In this document: piece by piece, positions 43,130 through 52,026 of the stretch
Numbering within the stretch: the first letter of the stretch is position 1
How the letters are laid out: every line of letters begins with the position of its first letter
Assembly (NCBI RefSeq): GCF_000241345.1
Contig: NZ_BAED01000050.1
Span: 1 to 64,000, forward strand
Length of the DNA: 64,000 bases
Direction of reading: 5' to 3'
From: Gordonia amarae NBRC 15530
GTDB lineage: Bacteria > Actinomycetota > Actinomycetes > Mycobacteriales > Mycobacteriaceae
The notes under the pieces: generated by a model
Databases searched by the model: none
Told to the model about the DNA's origin: nothing
What the model saw: only the letters and a program-made list of their open reading frames with translations
Translations under genes and position numbers: made by a program

Positions 43130-43165
43130 AGCATCTCCTGACAGAAGGTTTGGGCTGGACCGGGC

Positions 43166-43204
43166 CGGTGGATGATGCGCGGGCGAAACGCACACCATCC
43201 ACCG
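43166..43204 (-). other. Intercistronic hairpin between prmA and prmB
   Basis: Perfect arms GGTGGATG / CATCCACC, closed further by partial TGCG-type pairing inside, form a stem-loop in the 101-bp gap. It could protect the prmA message end or lower read-through into prmB, giving more hydroxylase than reductase. Confidence 0.5.
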
Positions 43205-43230
43205 CCCGGGGATCTCTGTCGAGCGGGGGA

Positions 43231-44868
43231 TCAGACCGTCACGGCGCCATTGGGATTGGTGCGGTAGGCCGCGATGTGGGCCTCGCGTTCGTCGTCCGAC
43301 ATCTCGTTCAGCAGCACATTCGGGCTGTTGAAGACGTTGCCGCGGACATCGTCGAGCGTCCACATCTTGTCCGGGTCGAGATCCAGATGCGGCTGCGGGA
43401 TGAGCGTCTTGCCGTCGTCGCGGACATAGCCGAGATTCTCGATGATGTCGGCCAGATCCTTGCCGTGGTGCAGGGTCTCCCATTCGCGGAACCCGGTGAG
43501 ACGTCCCATGTTCGGGGTTTCCCGGCCCTCGTATTCGCTGCGGAAGGCCACCGCGTCGGTCCAATGGCAGGTTTCCGAGCAGTAGGTGCGCCACTGGCCG
43601 TCGACCTTGTCCACCACGGTGTCCTCACGGATGAGGCAGGGCACCATGCACGTCCAGCAGCGGTGCGGGTACTCGTAGTCGACGTTCTCGAACGCGATCG
43701 GCTTGTTGCGGCCCGGGTAGCGCAGCCGGTTGTAGTTCTCCCACCACTTGCCGAACTTGTTGTACCAGCCCGGGTACTTCTCCTCGAACCACTCGAAGTC
43801 CTTGTCGGTCATCGGGTCGATGCGCCAGTAGTTGACCGGCCAGCCGGTGGCGAAGAAGCGGGCCACCTCGTGCACGTAGTGCTTGTTGGTGATGCGGTTC
43901 CACGCCTCCTCGACCAGGTCGTGCGGGATGGTCAGGCCGTACTTCTCCAGCGGGAGAAGGTAACTGCGGTAGTAGTCGTCGTAGATCCAGCGCCGCCACA
44001 TCTCGGCGTAGCTTTCCCGGTCCTTGCGGCGGTCCTTGGTGCCGTACTCGATGAAGGTGCCGATCGCGGCGTCGACGACGCAATGGTTGTTCCACCAGGC
44101 GTAGCGCAGATCCCGTTCCAGCAGTGGACGATTACGCTCGTCAGCCAACGCCATCAGCAGGATCGAGTAGCCGTTGGAGATGTGCCGCGACTCGTCGGAC
44201 TGCACCGAGTGGAACACCGTCGGCAGCAGGTAGTCGCCGTTGGCGGCGGCCTCATCGGGCATGGCCACGAACAGGGTGTTGGTGAACGCGGTCTCGGCGA
44301 CCACGGTGAGGTAGATGTTGGCGGCGGTGATGGCGTCGCCGGTGATGAACCCTTCACCGAACTGCCGGCCGATGGTGCCGGCGTAGTTGTTGGCGAACGC
44401 CTTCTCGGTGATGTCGAACCCGGCCGGGTCGATGTAGTTGTTCATGTACAGCTTCTTGAGGTTCATCTGGATCGTCGAATGACGAACCTCGTCGATCATC
44501 TGCACGGCCAGGCCGTTGTGGATCTCGGGGTTGGGGACGGCGTCGATGGCCATCGGCATCGCGCGGGCCGCCGAGATCTCCGGGAACGGGATGATCGACA
44601 GGAACAGCTTCTGCCATTCGAGCCAGCGTTCCTGCACCTGGCGGAACATGTTGCCGCGGATGGCGCCGTCCATGGCGCCGTAGACGCGGTTGTCCTTCTC
44701 CTCCTCCATCGGGAAGTACGACCGCATGATCTGCTTCAGCGGGTCCTTCTTGGGTGCCTTCTCGAACGTGTAGTCGGTGCCGAATCGGGTCGCCGGGGTG
44801 GCGAAGGTGGGCTCCCACGACAGTTCGGTGATCTTCGCATGTGCTTTGGTCAAGCTCTGCCTGCTCAA
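43231..44868 (-). CDS. prmA: Propane monooxygenase hydroxylase large (alpha) subunit
   Basis: A 545-residue catalytic subunit. The di-iron ligands are in two ExxH motifs, [12 protein letters not shown] (about 142-146) and [10 protein letters not shown] (about 240-244), with partner Glu residues in the preceding helices. Sequence is nearly that of propane monooxygenase/MimA of Gordonia and mycobacteria ([20 protein letters not shown]). It inserts oxygen at C-2 of propane and also attacks acetone, phenols and other small substrates in relatives. The start is TTG with AGGAGG seven bases upstream; a longer frame upstream is not conserved in the family. Confidence 0.96.
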   Translation of the reverse strand: MSRQSLTKAHAKITELSWEPTFATPATRFGTDYTFEKAPKKDPLKQIMRSYFPMEEEKDNRVYGAMDGAIRGNMFRQVQERWLEWQKLFLSIIPFPEISAARAMPMAIDAVPNPEIHNGLAVQMIDEVRHSTIQMNLKKLYMNNYIDPAGFDITEKAFANNYAGTIGRQFGEGFITGDAITAANIYLTVVAETAFTNTLFVAMPDEAAANGDYLLPTVFHSVQSDESRHISNGYSILLMALADERNRPLLERDLRYAWWNNHCVVDAAIGTFIEYGTKDRRKDRESYAEMWRRWIYDDYYRSYLLPLEKYGLTIPHDLVEEAWNRITNKHYVHEVARFFATGWPVNYWRIDPMTDKDFEWFEEKYPGWYNKFGKWWENYNRLRYPGRNKPIAFENVDYEYPHRCWTCMVPCLIREDTVVDKVDGQWRTYCSETCHWTDAVAFRSEYEGRETPNMGRLTGFREWETLHHGKDLADIIENLGYVRDDGKTLIPQPHLDLDPDKMWTLDDVRGNVFNSPNVLLNEMSDDEREAHIAAYRTNPNGAVTV

Positions 44869-44955
44869 TGTGCGCCTCCTGATCGAAGGCCGACGCTCGT
44901 GCCGGCCGGTGGGCTGTAGCACCACCGATACAACAGGGTGATCCGCATCACAGGC

Positions 44956-44970
44956 GTCTCACTGTGAGAC
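44956..44970. promoter_or_regulatory. 15-bp palindrome upstream of prmA, candidate activator site
   Basis: GTCTCAC-T-GTGAGAC, perfect 7+7, lies 88-102 bp upstream of the prmA start, a normal distance for an AcoR/MimR-type activator. It is the only strong palindrome in the 170-bp promoter region. Confidence 0.65.
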
Positions 44971-45038
44971 AACCCGACGGGAACCCGCTGCCTACCGTTC
45001 CAGCGTCGAAAGGTGAGCCTAACCTGGTCTTTTGCCGG

Positions 45039-47144
45039 TCAGGCGACGCCGTTGAGCCTGGCCACCTCGGTGAACAGGTCGCCGATCGCGTAGTTGTCGA
45101 CGGCCACGAAGTTCGGTATCTGCCTGCGTTCGGTGCGGCATTTCGTCAGCCTCGGGCCCAGGACGGCCGACGAGTTGACGGTGTGCGCGTCCTTGATCCG
45201 GGAGGCGAAATTGCTCAGCCAGTGATTGATCAGCAGCAGCGGGGCGTCGGCCGCGCCGCGATTGGGCCGGCAATTGAAGTCGGCGACCTTCTTGAACTCG
45301 TACGGGGTCTCCTGCACCCAGAGGTCCGAGGGCAGCACCCACGGGCGCTGTGTGCCGCCGCCGGTGTTCTCGTGGATCCACACCAGGCGTTTGCCGGAGT
45401 CGATCATCTCCCCCAGCGTCGGCCACGGCCTGCCGAGCGTCGGGGTGTACAGCATGTCGTACATTCCGGCCGATTTCAGCAGGGACTCAACGTCTTCGGG
45501 AGACACCTTATCCTGCACCATGAAGGTGATCACCTCGCGCGGATGATCGCGCATCCAGTCCTTGACCCGCACCATCAGCGGCAGCCATTCGGTGGCGCCG
45601 AGTTCGCAGAGTTCATGGCACAGATAGGGTTTCACCGAACCCACCGGCTCCAGATTGAACGAGTCGCGCACTCGCAGCGCGCTGCGCACCACATCCTTGC
45701 CGTACGTCTTCTCCGCCGCGGCCAGCGCCTCGGCCCGGCTCGCCTGCGTATTGGCCACCGTCGGTGGACGATTGGACATCTGTCCGTACCAGCTGTCGAC
45801 AAGGAACACCCGGATGCCGTCGCGGATCTGGCCCATCACGCCGGTGGGTTGTTCGCCGATAAACCAGCCCGCACCGTCGGCCGCGGACATCGAATTGTGT
45901 GTCGCGGGGAAGGCGACCTCGTTGTACGGGCGGTCGCACAGTTCGCGATATCCGTTGCACGCATGCGGATCTGAACCCTTGGCCGCCACGGTGGCCAGGT
46001 CCCGGTCCTTCGGCCAGGCCAGGTAGGCCACCGAGGCGACCACCAGCGACACCACCGTGAGCGCGGCCAGCGGCACGGTGACCTTCTCCAGGTGTAGCTT
46101 CTTCTCCGCCGACCGCAGCCAGCTGATACCCGCCGCGATCAGATCGCGTCCGCCCCAACCGATCAGACCCAGCCCGAGGGCACTGCCGAGGACGGCGAGC
46201 ACCGTCAACGGCCGCAGCACGGTCAGGATGCCGACGACCACCACCACCGCACCCCGTGCGGCCAGTGCCGTGCGGGTGGCCCGGCGAGGACGGATCATCC
46301 ACTGCCACAGGTCCAGCCATTCCTGCTTGGTGTCCGGGATCGAGCGGACCCCGACCATCGCCAGCCCGAGCAGCCCGACGACCAGCGACAGCGCCGCGAT
46401 GATCCACAGCCGGCCGTCGATCTCGTGCCACGCGGCCACCGTCAGCGCGCCCTTGATGTCGTCGGTGGGGATCAGCACCGAGGCGAGCGTGGCGCCCAGG
46501 ATGACGCCGACGACGATGCCGCCCAGCCACAGGAACGCGCGGCCGAAGGTGCGCGAGACCTGCTCCCAGGTGCGCGCCCGCAGCAGCGCCGACCCCAGCA
46601 ACAGCAGCAATGCCAGAACCGGCATCAGCCAGGCGGTGACCCGCACCCGGTGCACCGTCGACACGATCTTCTTGTCCAGGCCCGACGCCCCGATCTGCGA
46701 CAGCGTGACGTCCATATCGTCGGGCAGTTTGGCGGCGGCGTCGGGGGCGATGGTCTTGAGCGCGGCGATCGCGACCGCCCCGATGTCGGCGATCCGCAGG
46801 ATCGGCAGCGCCGTGTCGCCGGTGGTCATCGCCCGGTGCAGCGGCACCGCGGCCGAGCGCACCACCGGCCCCGCCGCCGGCGAGGAGATCACCGACGACG
46901 ACACCGACTCCACCAGCGGCCGCAACGCCACCAGGTCGGGCGCCGCCTCCAGCAGCCGGTCCGACACCTCCAGCCCCACCACCCGCGCGACGTCGGGGTC
47001 CTGCCGCACCGAGTCGACGTGCCCGGCGAACCGCTCGGAGTCGATCACCTCCCGGTTCAGCAGCCCGGCGAACAACCCCAGCACCAGGCACGCCGTGCCA
47101 AGAACGAACAGGATCCGCGCCGCGACCATACGCATGCCGCCCAT
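45039..47144 (-). CDS. Membrane-anchored PLC-like phosphodiesterase domain protein
   Basis: A 701-residue protein. The N-terminal half has about six transmembrane segments (near 9-30, 168-190, 203-225, 243-262, 300-335 and 358-378). The C-terminal half (about 395-700) is a PI-PLC-X-like domain with both catalytic His regions, VAFPATHNSMSAADG and YLCHELCELG, facing outside. It may cleave a phospholipid or glycolipid head group, or be an inactive binder. Starts at 47144, 47135 and 47129 are possible. It is downstream of the transhydrogenase operon terminator and transcribed separately. Confidence 0.82.
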   Translation of the reverse strand: MGGMRMVAARILFVLGTACLVLGLFAGLLNREVIDSERFAGHVDSVRQDPDVARVVGLEVSDRLLEAAPDLVALRPLVESVSSSVISSPAAGPVVRSAAVPLHRAMTTGDTALPILRIADIGAVAIAALKTIAPDAAAKLPDDMDVTLSQIGASGLDKKIVSTVHRVRVTAWLMPVLALLLLLGSALLRARTWEQVSRTFGRAFLWLGGIVVGVILGATLASVLIPTDDIKGALTVAAWHEIDGRLWIIAALSLVVGLLGLAMVGVRSIPDTKQEWLDLWQWMIRPRRATRTALAARGAVVVVVGILTVLRPLTVLAVLGSALGLGLIGWGGRDLIAAGISWLRSAEKKLHLEKVTVPLAALTVVSLVVASVAYLAWPKDRDLATVAAKGSDPHACNGYRELCDRPYNEVAFPATHNSMSAADGAGWFIGEQPTGVMGQIRDGIRVFLVDSWYGQMSNRPPTVANTQASRAEALAAAEKTYGKDVVRSALRVRDSFNLEPVGSVKPYLCHELCELGATEWLPLMVRVKDWMRDHPREVITFMVQDKVSPEDVESLLKSAGMYDMLYTPTLGRPWPTLGEMIDSGKRLVWIHENTGGGTQRPWVLPSDLWVQETPYEFKKVADFNCRPNRGAADAPLLLINHWLSNFASRIKDAHTVNSSAVLGPRLTKCRTERRQIPNFVAVDNYAIGDLFTEVARLNGVA

Positions 47145-47163
47145 TCAAACACCCCGAACGGCG

Positions 47164-47228
47164 CAAACCCCACCGATAGTCCCCGGCATCGCAATAATTG
47201 TCGTGCCGGGGCGTATCGGTGGGGTTTG
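47164..47228 (-). terminator. 65-bp near-perfect palindrome after pntB
   Basis: Arms of 15 bp (CAAACCCCACCGATA with complement), 8 bp (CCCCGGCA with TGCCGGGG) and 4 bp (CAAT with ATTG) are nested about one centre with only short mismatches. It starts 17 bp beyond the pntB stop and probably terminates the pnt operon while lying in front of the PLC-like gene. Confidence 0.8.
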
Positions 47229-47244
47229 TGTCTGACGCTGCGAA

Positions 47245-48777
47245 CTACAGCGCCTTGAGTTCCTCGATCACGCTGTCGACGGACTTCTTGGCGTCACCGA
47301 ACAGCATCGAGGTGCGTTCACCGAAGAACAGCGGGTTCTCGATACCCGCGTAACCCGAGCTCATACCGCGCTTGAGCACGATCACCGAGCGGGCCTCGTC
47401 GACGTTGAGGATCGGCATGCCGTGGATCGGCGAGCTCGGATCGTTGCGGGCGGCCGGGTTGGTGACGTCGTTGGCGCCGATGACGATGGCGACGTCGGTA
47501 CGGCTGAACTCGCCGTTGATGTCGTCCATCTCCTTCATCGCGTCGTAGGCGACGTCGGCCTCGGCGAGCAGCACGTTCATGTGACCGGGCATCCGGCCGG
47601 CAACGGGATGGATCGCGTACTTGACCTCGACACCCTTGGCCTCGAGCAACGACGCCATCTCCTTGACCGCGTGCTGCGCCTGGGCGACGGCCAGACCGTA
47701 ACCGGGCACCACGATGACCTGGTTGGCGTACGACATCTGGATCGCGGCGTCGGCGGCCGAGGTGGCCTTGACCGTGCCACCGGCGGCACCGACCGGTCCA
47801 CCGGCGGCGGCGTCGCCACCACCGAACGAGCCGAACACGATGGCCGGGATCGACCGGTTCATCGCCTTGGCCATCAGGTTGGTCAGGATCGAACCGGACG
47901 CGCCGACGATCATGCCGGCCACGATGAGCGCGGTGTTGTCCAGGGCGATACCGGCGGCAGCGGCGGACAGACCGGTCATCGCGTTGAGCAGCGAGATCAC
48001 CACGGGCATGTCGGCGCCACCGATCGGCAGCACCACGAACAGGCCCATCACGCCGGCGGCGATCAGCAGGCCGACCATGAACCAGATCGCCGATCCGTCA
48101 CCGGAGGCGGCTTTGACGCCCATGAAGACGGCCAGGACCAGCGAGACGATGAGCAGCACGATGTTGGCGAGCTGGAAGAGCTTGGCGTTGGCGACGGAGA
48201 ACTTCTCCAGCCCCTTCGGCATGATCTCCTGCAGCTTGGTGAACGCCACCAGCGAACCCCAGAACGAGATCGAACCGATGATCGCGGCGATCAGCGAACC
48301 GACCACCATCGGCGAGGCGGGCACCACACCGTGGAACTCCTTGAAGCCGTCGGTCTCGATGAACTCGGCCCACGCGATGAGCGCGACGGTACCGCCACCC
48401 ACACCGTTAAACAGCGCGACCAACTGCGGCATCGCCGTCATCTTGGTCTTGAGGGCAGGCGGGATGCCGAGGGCCACACCGATGATCAGGCCGGCGGCGA
48501 TGAGGATCCAGTTGATCGCGGGAACGTCGTCGCGTCCGTGTGACCCGGCCTCGGCGACGGCGCCCTGGTTCCAGACGAACAGCAGCGTCGCGGCCACGGC
48601 CAGGCCCATGCCGACGGCGGCGATCCAGTTGCCGCGGACGGCGGTCTTGGGGCCGGTCAAGCCCATCAGACCGTAGATGAACAGCGAGAAAGCGGCGATG
48701 TACAGCGCCATCACCACATACGAGATCGTCTCGCTGGGGTCGTGGGTGCCCTGTGCGAGCAGGAGAACGTCGTTCAC
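47245..48777 (-). CDS. pntB: NAD(P) transhydrogenase beta subunit
   Basis: A 510-residue subunit with about nine transmembrane helices and a C-terminal NADP-binding domain (about 330-510; VIVVPGYGLAVAQAQHAVKE, HPVAGRMPGHMNVLLAEADV, IVIGANDVTNPAA, YAGIENPLFF). It couples proton flow to hydride transfer from NADH to NADP. GTG start overlaps pntAB as GTGA. Confidence 0.96.
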   Translation of the reverse strand: MNDVLLLAQGTHDPSETISYVVMALYIAAFSLFIYGLMGLTGPKTAVRGNWIAAVGMGLAVAATLLFVWNQGAVAEAGSHGRDDVPAINWILIAAGLIIGVALGIPPALKTKMTAMPQLVALFNGVGGGTVALIAWAEFIETDGFKEFHGVVPASPMVVGSLIAAIIGSISFWGSLVAFTKLQEIMPKGLEKFSVANAKLFQLANIVLLIVSLVLAVFMGVKAASGDGSAIWFMVGLLIAAGVMGLFVVLPIGGADMPVVISLLNAMTGLSAAAAGIALDNTALIVAGMIVGASGSILTNLMAKAMNRSIPAIVFGSFGGGDAAAGGPVGAAGGTVKATSAADAAIQMSYANQVIVVPGYGLAVAQAQHAVKEMASLLEAKGVEVKYAIHPVAGRMPGHMNVLLAEADVAYDAMKEMDDINGEFSRTDVAIVIGANDVTNPAARNDPSSPIHGMPILNVDEARSVIVLKRGMSSGYAGIENPLFFGERTSMLFGDAKKSVDSVIEELKAL

Positions 48778-49079
48778 TTGGCGGCCTCCTTCTTACCCTT
48801 GAACATGCCGAGCATGCGGTCGGTGACGGCGAAGCCGCCGATCACGTTGAGCGTGCCGAACACCAGCGCGACGAACGCGATGATGCGCACACCCCAGCCG
48901 GCGTCGGCCGGGAGCTGGCCGAGCACCACGAGCGCGCCGAGCACGACGATGCCGTGGATGGCGTTGGTGCCCGACATCAGCGGGGTGTGCAGGGTGTTGG
49001 GAACCTTGGAGATGACGGCGAACCCGACGAACCCGGCCAGGACCAGGATCGCGAGATTCGCCAGAAGCCCGGTGTACAT
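48774..49079 (-). CDS. pntAB: NAD(P) transhydrogenase alpha subunit, membrane part
   Basis: A 101-residue membrane subunit with three to four helices (LLANLAILVLAGFVGFAVIS, AIHGIVVLGALVVLGQL, IIAFVALVFGTLNVIGGF). It corresponds to the C-terminal part of E. coli PntA and is a separate gene here, as in most actinobacteria. ATG overlaps the pntAA stop by one base (TGATG). Confidence 0.95.
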   Translation of the reverse strand: MYTGLLANLAILVLAGFVGFAVISKVPNTLHTPLMSGTNAIHGIVVLGALVVLGQLPADAGWGVRIIAFVALVFGTLNVIGGFAVTDRMLGMFKGKKEAAK

Positions 49080-50161
49080 CAGGCGGAGGCCTCCTCACGG
49101 GTGACACACGCCGCGGCGAGCACCTCGTCGTCGAAATCGGGGGTGATGGCGCCGTTCTCACCGAGCATCAGCTCGATCAGGGCCAGCAGGTTTTTCGAGT
49201 ACAGCTCACTCGAATGCTCCGGCATCGTGGCCGGCAGGTTGAGCGGCGAGGCGATGGTGACGTCATGCTTGACGACAGTCTGCCCCGGCTCGGTCAGCTC
49301 GCAGTTGCCACCGGTCTCACCGGCGAGGTCGATGACGACGCTGCCGGCCTTCATGCCCTCGACGGCACCGGCGGTCACCAGGCGCGGTGCGGGACGGCCC
49401 GGCACCAGCGCGGTGGTGATGACGACGTCGAAGCCCTTGATGGCGTCTTCGAGCGCCTGCTGCTGCTGGGCGCGCTCCTCGTCGGTGAGCTCACGGGCGT
49501 ACCCGCCCTCACCGGCGGCCTCGATACCGAGGTCGAGCCACTGCGCACCCACCGAACGGACCTGCTCGGCCACCTCGGGACGCACGTCGTAGCCGGTGGT
49601 GCGGGCGCCGAGACGCTTGGCGGTGGCCAGCGCCTGCAGACCCGCCACACCCACGCCGAGGACCAGCACGGTGGCCGGTTTGACGGTGCCCGCGGCGGTG
49701 GTGAGCATCGGGAAGAACCGGGTGGACTCCTCGGCCGCGAGGATGACGGACTTGTAGCCCGACACGTTGCCCTGCGAGCTGAGCGCGTCCATCACCTGTG
49801 CGCGCGAGATACGCGGGATCGCCTCCACGGCGTACGCCTCGACGCCGGCGGCCTTGAGCGCGCCGATCTTGTTGTCCGCGTTGCGCGGGGCCAAGAAGCC
49901 GATCAGCTTCTGGCCGCTGCGCAGCTTGGCGATCTCGTCGTCGGACGGCGGGGCGACCCGCAGCACGACGTCGGCCGAATACGGGTCACCGATGGTGGCA
50001 CCCGCATCGACATACTGACTGTCCGGAATCAACGCATCGATTCCGGCTCCGGACTCGACGATGACGTCGACTCCCTTGCCCACGAGCGAAGCGACCACCT
50101 TGGGGACCAGCGCCACGCGGCGCTCCCCGTCGGCCGTTTCGCGCACGACACCCACACTCAT
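49079..50161 (-). CDS. pntAA: NAD(P) transhydrogenase alpha subunit, NAD-binding part
   Basis: A 360-residue soluble domain homologous to alanine dehydrogenase. MSVGVVRETADGERRVALVPKVV opens the protein; the NAD-binding motif is VLVLGVGVAGLQALATAKRLGARTTGYDVR (about 166-195). It binds NADH and transfers hydride to PntB-bound NADP. AAGGTGAAAG precedes the ATG. First gene of the operon; the 220 bp upstream should hold the promoter. Confidence 0.95.
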   Translation of the reverse strand: MSVGVVRETADGERRVALVPKVVASLVGKGVDVIVESGAGIDALIPDSQYVDAGATIGDPYSADVVLRVAPPSDDEIAKLRSGQKLIGFLAPRNADNKIGALKAAGVEAYAVEAIPRISRAQVMDALSSQGNVSGYKSVILAAEESTRFFPMLTTAAGTVKPATVLVLGVGVAGLQALATAKRLGARTTGYDVRPEVAEQVRSVGAQWLDLGIEAAGEGGYARELTDEERAQQQQALEDAIKGFDVVITTALVPGRPAPRLVTAGAVEGMKAGSVVIDLAGETGGNCELTEPGQTVVKHDVTIASPLNLPATMPEHSSELYSKNLLALIELMLGENGAITPDFDDEVLAAACVTREEASA

Positions 50162-50352
50162 ATTTCTTTCACCTTGTCTGGATTCACATTCGTCGTCTGA
50201 TTCACCATCGCCGCTGGTTCACATCCCGGCGATCGCATCGACAACCGATGCGTGGAACGACGGAAAGGGGTGGTGTCGTCCCGGTCACAAAACTAGGCAA
50301 GAACATAGCATGGGCTAAGTGCCGCAAGACAATGCGGTAAGCTAGCTCACTT

Positions 50353-50368
50353 TCCCTTGACTAAGGGA
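50353..50368 (-). terminator. Short hairpin after the molybdoenzyme gene
   Basis: TCCCTT-GACT-AAGGGA lies 14 bp beyond the stop of the sulfite-oxidase-fold gene, in an AT-rich stretch that also precedes pntAA. It could be a terminator or an operator for the pnt promoter. Confidence 0.4.
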
Positions 50369-50381
50369 CATTTGGCACTGT

Positions 50382-51902
50382 TCAGCGCACGACGTAGCTG
50401 CGTGAATGCAGTCCGGTGGCACCGTCCGGCACCGGGTCGGCCTCCTTCTCCGTCTGCACCTCGCCGTCCTTGCCCACCGCCCGGCATTCGACACGGTGCC
50501 GGCCGGGGGTCGCGGGCCAGGTGAACCGCCACAATCGCCAGGTGTCGTCGCTGTAGTCGGCGGCGAGCCGCGCCTGCTGCCACGGACCGTCGTCGATGCG
50601 CACCTGCACCGCGGCGATCCCCGTGTGCTGCATCCAGGCCGTCCCGGCCAGCACGATGTCACCGGCGTCCTGCTCGGTCTTGGTGGGCCTGTCGATGCGG
50701 GAGGCGAGCTTGATCGGGCCTTTCGCCGACCAGCCACGATCGGTCCAGTACGCGGTGGCCTTGTCGAAGGTGGTCAGTTCCCAGTCGACGACCCATTTGG
50801 TGGCCGAGACGTAGCCGTACAGGCCGGGGATCACCTGCCGCACCGGATACCCGTGTTCCAGCGGCAGCGGGCCGCCGTTCATCCCGACGGCCAGCAGCGC
50901 GTCGCGGCCGTCGGCGATGGCGGCGACCGGGGTGCCCGCGGTCCAGCCGTCGGCGCTGGTCGACAGCAGCATGTCGGCGCCCGGCCGCACCCCGGCGCGG
51001 TTGAGCAATTCGCGCATCGGGACGCCGAGCCAGCGGGCGTTGCTGATCAGGTCACCGCCGACGCCGTTGGAGACGCAGGTCAGGGTGACCAGGCGTTCGG
51101 TCATCGGGATCGCCAGCAGCTCGTCCCAGCCGATCGTGAACTCGTGCTCGACCAGGCCGTGCACCCGCAACCGCCAGGTGTCGGTGGACAGCGTCGGCAC
51201 CACGAGCGCGGTGTCGATCCGGTAGAAGTCGGCGTTGTCGGTGATGAAATGGTTTGCGCCGCTGAGATTTCCCAGGTCGGCGGCGGCGGGGACCGGGCGT
51301 GCGGGGTCGGCGGGCGTGGGGAGCAGCAGCCGGGCACGTTCGGCGACGGCGTGCGCGGTATCGGCGAGCAGGGTGCGCGCCAGCGCCGCTGCGGCGGCCG
51401 CTGTCACCGCAACCGCACCGGCCGTCAGCACGAATCTCCTGGTCAGCGGGGTGCCGCCGGCCACGTGCGGGGTGTCGGCCAGACCGACCAGGAGCCGCAG
51501 CACGAGCACCCCGACTACGCCGGCCACGATCGACGGCCAGGCGTACGACACCGACGCCGCGGGCCTGCCGAGCGCCGCGACCAGCCCGGCGATCGCGAAC
51601 ACCGCGATGACCACGGACCCGGCGGGCCTGCGCCTGCGTTCGAGCGGACCGACGAACGCGGCGAACAGTGCGATCACCACCCCCATCCCGATGAACAGGG
51701 CGTGCTTGTCCGAGGTGCCGAAGGTCTCGATCGCCCATTCCCGTACGCCCGACGGCATGTGGTCGACGAGTGTCGATCCGACCGCGACGTACGGTGACGA
51801 CCCGCTGCCGGTGGCCGCTGCGACGAGTTCACCCGCGGCCAGTGCGGCGCCGACCGCGAGCAGCCCGGAGACGGTGTCGAGTCCGTCGCGAGAGGTGCCC
51901 AT
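50382..51902 (-). CDS. Membrane molybdopterin oxidoreductase, sulfite-oxidase fold
   Basis: A 506-residue protein: four or five N-terminal helices (about 10-30, 70-90, 97-112, 120-140 and 160-178), then an extracytoplasmic Moco domain (about 215-400) with the molybdenum-ligating Cys in VTLTCVSNGVGGD, and a C-terminal Ig-like dimerisation domain (about 400-500). Similar to YedY/sulfite-oxidase proteins of actinobacteria. Substrate unknown; methionine sulfoxide repair or sulfite oxidation are possible. It needs the molybdate taken up by ModABC elsewhere in this window. AAGGATGA precedes the ATG. Confidence 0.88.
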   Translation of the reverse strand: MGTSRDGLDTVSGLLAVGAALAAGELVAAATGSGSSPYVAVGSTLVDHMPSGVREWAIETFGTSDKHALFIGMGVVIALFAAFVGPLERRRRPAGSVVIAVFAIAGLVAALGRPAASVSYAWPSIVAGVVGVLVLRLLVGLADTPHVAGGTPLTRRFVLTAGAVAVTAAAAAALARTLLADTAHAVAERARLLLPTPADPARPVPAAADLGNLSGANHFITDNADFYRIDTALVVPTLSTDTWRLRVHGLVEHEFTIGWDELLAIPMTERLVTLTCVSNGVGGDLISNARWLGVPMRELLNRAGVRPGADMLLSTSADGWTAGTPVAAIADGRDALLAVGMNGGPLPLEHGYPVRQVIPGLYGYVSATKWVVDWELTTFDKATAYWTDRGWSAKGPIKLASRIDRPTKTEQDAGDIVLAGTAWMQHTGIAAVQVRIDDGPWQQARLAADYSDDTWRLWRFTWPATPGRHRVECRAVGKDGEVQTEKEADPVPDGATGLHSRSYVVR

Positions 51903-51989
51903 TCATCCTTCATACGCCTGGTCGGGCGGGGCCCGGGAGACTCTTACAGTCCCGTAATCAGTGAACCGGACACCTGTCCAGAATTGGTT

Positions 51990-52005
51990 CTAGAACAAGT
52001 TCTAG
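51990..52005. promoter_or_regulatory. Candidate KstR operator
   Basis: CTAGAACAAGTTCTAG, a perfect palindrome whose inner 14 bases TAGAACAAGTTCTA match the published KstR motif TnnAACnnGTTnnA. It ends 21 bp before the ATG of the KstD-like gene. KstR represses sterol catabolism genes until a cholesterol-derived CoA thioester binds. Confidence 0.8.
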
Positions 52006-52026
52006 TTTCGGGTTACGCTCTACGTC

